Below are positions 6,115-7,436 of a stretch of 7,436 nucleotides of DNA, in pieces. Origin of the DNA: JBHIFE01 sp046760985. GTDB lineage: Bacteria > Chloroflexota > Dehalococcoidia > Dehalococcoidales > RBG-16-60-22. The notes beneath the pieces were generated by a model that searched no databases, was not told the origin of the DNA, and saw nothing but the letters and a program-made list of their open reading frames with translations. The stretch spans positions 1-7,436 of the forward strand of contig JBHIFE010000068.1 of the NCBI GenBank assembly GCA_046760985.1, read 5' to 3'. How positions within the stretch are numbered: position 1 is the stretch's first letter; each line of letters starts with the position of its first letter. The translations under genes and the position numbers were made by a program.

Positions 6115-6282
6115 GAGATTGTTTAGAAACCTATCCCCCCAGCTTCCTCTCCTTTTAAGGAGAGAGATACTAAAGGAGAGTCCAAGAGAGGCGAATACGG
6201 GTAAAAGCCCCTCTTCTAAAATCTCCCCCCTCTCCTTGTCAAGGAGAGGGGGACACAGGGGGTGAGGTTAGTAAACAACCTC
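6115..6282. repeat. MITE-like non-coding repeat element with imperfect terminal inverted repeats
   Basis: The left end GAGATTGTTTAGAAACCT (6115-6132) and the complement of the right end, GAGGTTGTTTACTAACCT (6282-6265), match at 15 of 18 positions. Similarity continues into C-rich and CTCTCC tracts. The interior holds two hairpin palindromes (6147-6164 and 6226-6252) and a third AAGGAGAG copy (6173-6180). No credible protein is encoded. The structure fits a miniature inverted-repeat element or a dispersed palindromic repeat. No clear target-site duplication is visible, and only one copy is in the window, so mobility is inferred. It fills nearly all of the nuoF-metV gap, starting on the base after the nuoF stop. 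Confidence 0.65.
6226..6252 (+). promoter_or_regulatory. Strong 12-bp hairpin inside the repeat element
   Basis: CCCCCTCTCCTT (6226-6237) pairs perfectly with AAGGAGAGGGGG (6241-6252) around a 3-nt loop. In RNA this would be a very stable stem between nuoF and metV. No T-run follows it (GACACAGGGGG does), so it is not a classical intrinsic terminator. It could still cause pausing, partial termination or an RNA-processing or stability boundary. Confidence 0.55.
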
Positions 6283-6296
6283 AAACTAAGGAGGTG
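6264..6296 (+). promoter_or_regulatory. metV ribosome binding site with two mutually exclusive upstream pairings
   Basis: The metV Shine-Dalgarno AAGGAGGTG (6288-6296) is strong and 5 nt from the ATG. Its GAGGT (6291-6295) can pair with ACCTC (6278-6282) in the right end of the repeat, across an 8-nt loop. The same AACCTC (6277-6282) can instead pair with GAGGTT (6264-6269) across a 7-nt loop, which would free the site. The complementarity is seen directly; any switching is inference. Confidence 0.35.
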
Positions 6297-6301
6297 TAAC
6301 T

Positions 6302-6979
6302 ATGAAAACAATTACGGCACAAAAACCATTAGAAGAGGTAACAAAATACCTTGAAAAATGCCAGAGTGTATATCTTATCGGCTGTGGCACCTGTGCCACC
6401 CTGTGTCATACCGGTGGGAAATCCGAGATTCTGGATATGAAGGATAAGCTTGAGGCAAGTGGCAAGAAAGTTACTGGCTGGATGATAATTCCTACGGCTT
6501 GTGATGAACTGACCAAGTATGCTCTGTGGGAAAATGCTAAGGATATTGGGACAGCTGATTGTATTCTGGCAATGACTTGTGCCGTTGGTGTGCAAATGAT
6601 TAGCCTCCATCTCAAAGAGCCCAAGCCGGTTTATCCGGCATTGAACACCTTATTCTTGGGTATGGAGGAGAGTCCCGGTCATTTTATTGAAGTCTGTTTA
6701 CAGTGTGGTGGTTGTGTTCTGGGGCGGACGGCAAGCATATGCCCTCTGGTCAGGTGTGCCAAGAGCTTGCTGAATGGACCGTGTGGCGGCTCAGTGGAGG
6801 GCAAGTGTGAAATATCGCCGGATATCCCTTGTGCCTGGCAGTTGATTTACGACCGCCTGGCTGAGATGGGTCGGCTGGATGAACTGGAGGAAATTGAGCC
6901 GGTCAAAGACTGGAGCGTCAGCGTTTCCGGGGGACCCCGGAAGATTGATATAGAGGCTGAATGTACTAGCATCTCATAG
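6302..6979 (+). CDS. metV: MetV, iron-sulfur/zinc subunit of anaerobic methylene-tetrahydrofolate reductase
   Basis: MetV is the accessory subunit that partners MetF in Wood-Ljungdahl bacteria and links it to its electron donor. The 225-residue protein has 16 cysteines. The N-terminal domain carries GCGTCATLCHTGG (C28, C31, C35), IPTACDE (C67) and MTCAVGVQ (C93). The C-terminal half is the MTHFR C-terminal Cys-rich domain: CLQCGGC (C132, C135, C138), ICPLVRCAK (C147, C152), NGPCGGS (C161), KCE (C169) and PCAW (C177). These are predicted metal or cluster ligands. The ATG at 6302 follows a strong Shine-Dalgarno. metF starts 8 nt after the stop, so the pair is tightly coupled. The tail after about residue 195 is acidic, then lacks clear motifs. 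The pairing with metF makes the role secure; the cluster type and number are not. Confidence 0.94.
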   Translation: MKTITAQKPLEEVTKYLEKCQSVYLIGCGTCATLCHTGGKSEILDMKDKLEASGKKVTGWMIIPTACDELTKYALWENAKDIGTADCILAMTCAVGVQMISLHLKEPKPVYPALNTLFLGMEESPGHFIEVCLQCGGCVLGRTASICPLVRCAKSLLNGPCGGSVEGKCEISPDIPCAWQLIYDRLAEMGRLDELEEIEPVKDWSVSVSGGPRKIDIEAECTSIS

Positions 6980-6987
6980 GAGGTGTA

Positions 6988-7436
6988 ATGAAAGCAGGAA
7001 CAAATTTGGAGAAGGTTTTACACAGCGGAAAATTTGCTGTTACCGTTGAAGCCGGTCCCCCCAAGGGTGCTGGTGCTGAGGTGATACTGAGGAAAGGTGA
7101 GCTGCTTCGTCACTGCTGTGATGCCATCAATGTAACCGATAATCAGACGGCTATTGTGCGTCTGTCCAGTCTGGCTGGCTGTATACTGTTGAAGCAACAG
7201 GGCGTTGACCCGGTAATGCAAATAGTGGTTCGCGACCGGAACAGACTGGCGATTCAAAGCGATGTACTGGGTGCAGTGGCTCTGGGTATTGGCAATATCC
7301 TTTGCCTTTCCGGTGACCATCAGAAGTTTGGTAACCATCCCACGGCTAAGGGCGTCTTTGACATTGACTCCATTCAATTAATTCAGACTCTGAAAAAGAT
7401 GCGGGACGAGAAAAAGTTCCTTTCCGGCGATGATAT
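6988..7436 (+). CDS. metF: MetF, methylene-tetrahydrofolate reductase (partial, 3' end missing)
   Basis: MetF reduces 5,10-methylene-tetrahydrofolate to 5-methyl-tetrahydrofolate with flavin, a step of the methyl branch of the Wood-Ljungdahl pathway. The first 149 codons are present and the frame is open at the edge. The start is the ATG at 6988, with AGGAGGTG (6979-6985, overlapping the metV stop) just upstream. The TIM-barrel family is recognisable from the first strand FAVTVEAGPPKGA, where E21 corresponds to the catalytic Glu of E. coli MetF. INVTDNQTA (about 47-55), VRDRNRLAIQSD (about 81-92) and LCLSGDHQKFGNHP (105-118, with D110 at the conserved flavin-site Asp) follow. This is the acetogen-type MetF that works with MetV, without the eukaryotic regulatory domain. 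Total length and any downstream partner cannot be seen. Confidence 0.95.
   Translation, partial: MKAGTNLEKVLHSGKFAVTVEAGPPKGAGAEVILRKGELLRHCCDAINVTDNQTAIVRLSSLAGCILLKQQGVDPVMQIVVRDRNRLAIQSDVLGAVALGIGNILCLSGDHQKFGNHPTAKGVFDIDSIQLIQTLKKMRDEKKFLSGDD

Noticed and set aside
6147..6252. Repeated AAGGAGAG units considered as a CRISPR array
   Set aside because: Units are only 8 nt, irregularly spaced and in both orientations; the pattern is hairpins of an inverted-repeat element.
6083..6265. 60-codon plus-strand frame across the nuoF end and repeat element
   Set aside because: It is a by-product of the repeat's purine/pyrimidine tracts and the nuoF 3' end; the translation is Ser/Arg/Pro-rich with no domain or usable ribosome binding site.
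7018..7377. 119-codon minus-strand frame opposite metF
   Set aside because: It lies wholly antisense to a clearly recognisable MetF, has no family features, and is explained by codon bias on the coding strand.

Overview
The window looks like chromosome of a strictly anaerobic bacterium that uses the Wood-Ljungdahl (reductive acetyl-CoA) pathway. The metV-metF pair, the flavin/iron-sulfur diaphorase genes and the single-chain (alpha2) glycyl-tRNA synthetase would fit a Dehalococcoidia-like member of the Chloroflexota. That taxonomic guess rests on gene content recalled from memory, not on a search.

The window holds two divergent gene blocks. The minus-strand block (about 3631 down to 1) is housekeeping: surE (survival-protein nucleotidase), acpS (holo-ACP synthase), a four-helix DUF1648-type membrane protein, glyQS (glycyl-tRNA synthetase), a small DUF7662-like protein whose start codon overlaps the glyQS stop, and an unrecognised partial reading frame running off the left edge. 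Spacing is tight (13 nt surE-acpS, 56 nt acpS-DUF1648, 21 nt to glyQS, 8-bp overlap to the small gene), so this is probably one transcript.

The plus-strand block (3752 to the right edge) encodes a soluble NADH-oxidising module: a NuoG-N-terminus/HoxU-like iron-sulfur subunit, a NuoE-like [2Fe-2S] subunit and a NuoF-like FMN/NAD/[4Fe-4S] subunit. It is followed in the same orientation by metV and metF, the two subunits of anaerobic methylene-tetrahydrofolate reductase; metF is cut by the window edge. No hydrogenase, formate dehydrogenase or other catalytic partner for the diaphorase is visible. The gene order therefore suggests that NADH electrons pass through the NuoEFG-like module to MetVF. 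This would be a different wiring from the described MetVF-RnfC2 and MetVF-HdrABC-MvhD types. It is an inference from synteny and is the most interesting hypothesis here.

The 120-bp divergent intergenic region carries a candidate promoter on each strand. A perfect 10-bp-arm inverted repeat brackets the candidate -10 of the surE promoter, and a smaller inverted repeat lies at the candidate -35 of the nuo/met promoter. Between nuoF and metV sits a roughly 168-bp non-coding, MITE-like repeat with imperfect terminal inverted repeats and strong internal hairpins. It begins at the base after the nuoF stop codon, and its right end can pair with the metV Shine-Dalgarno sequence.
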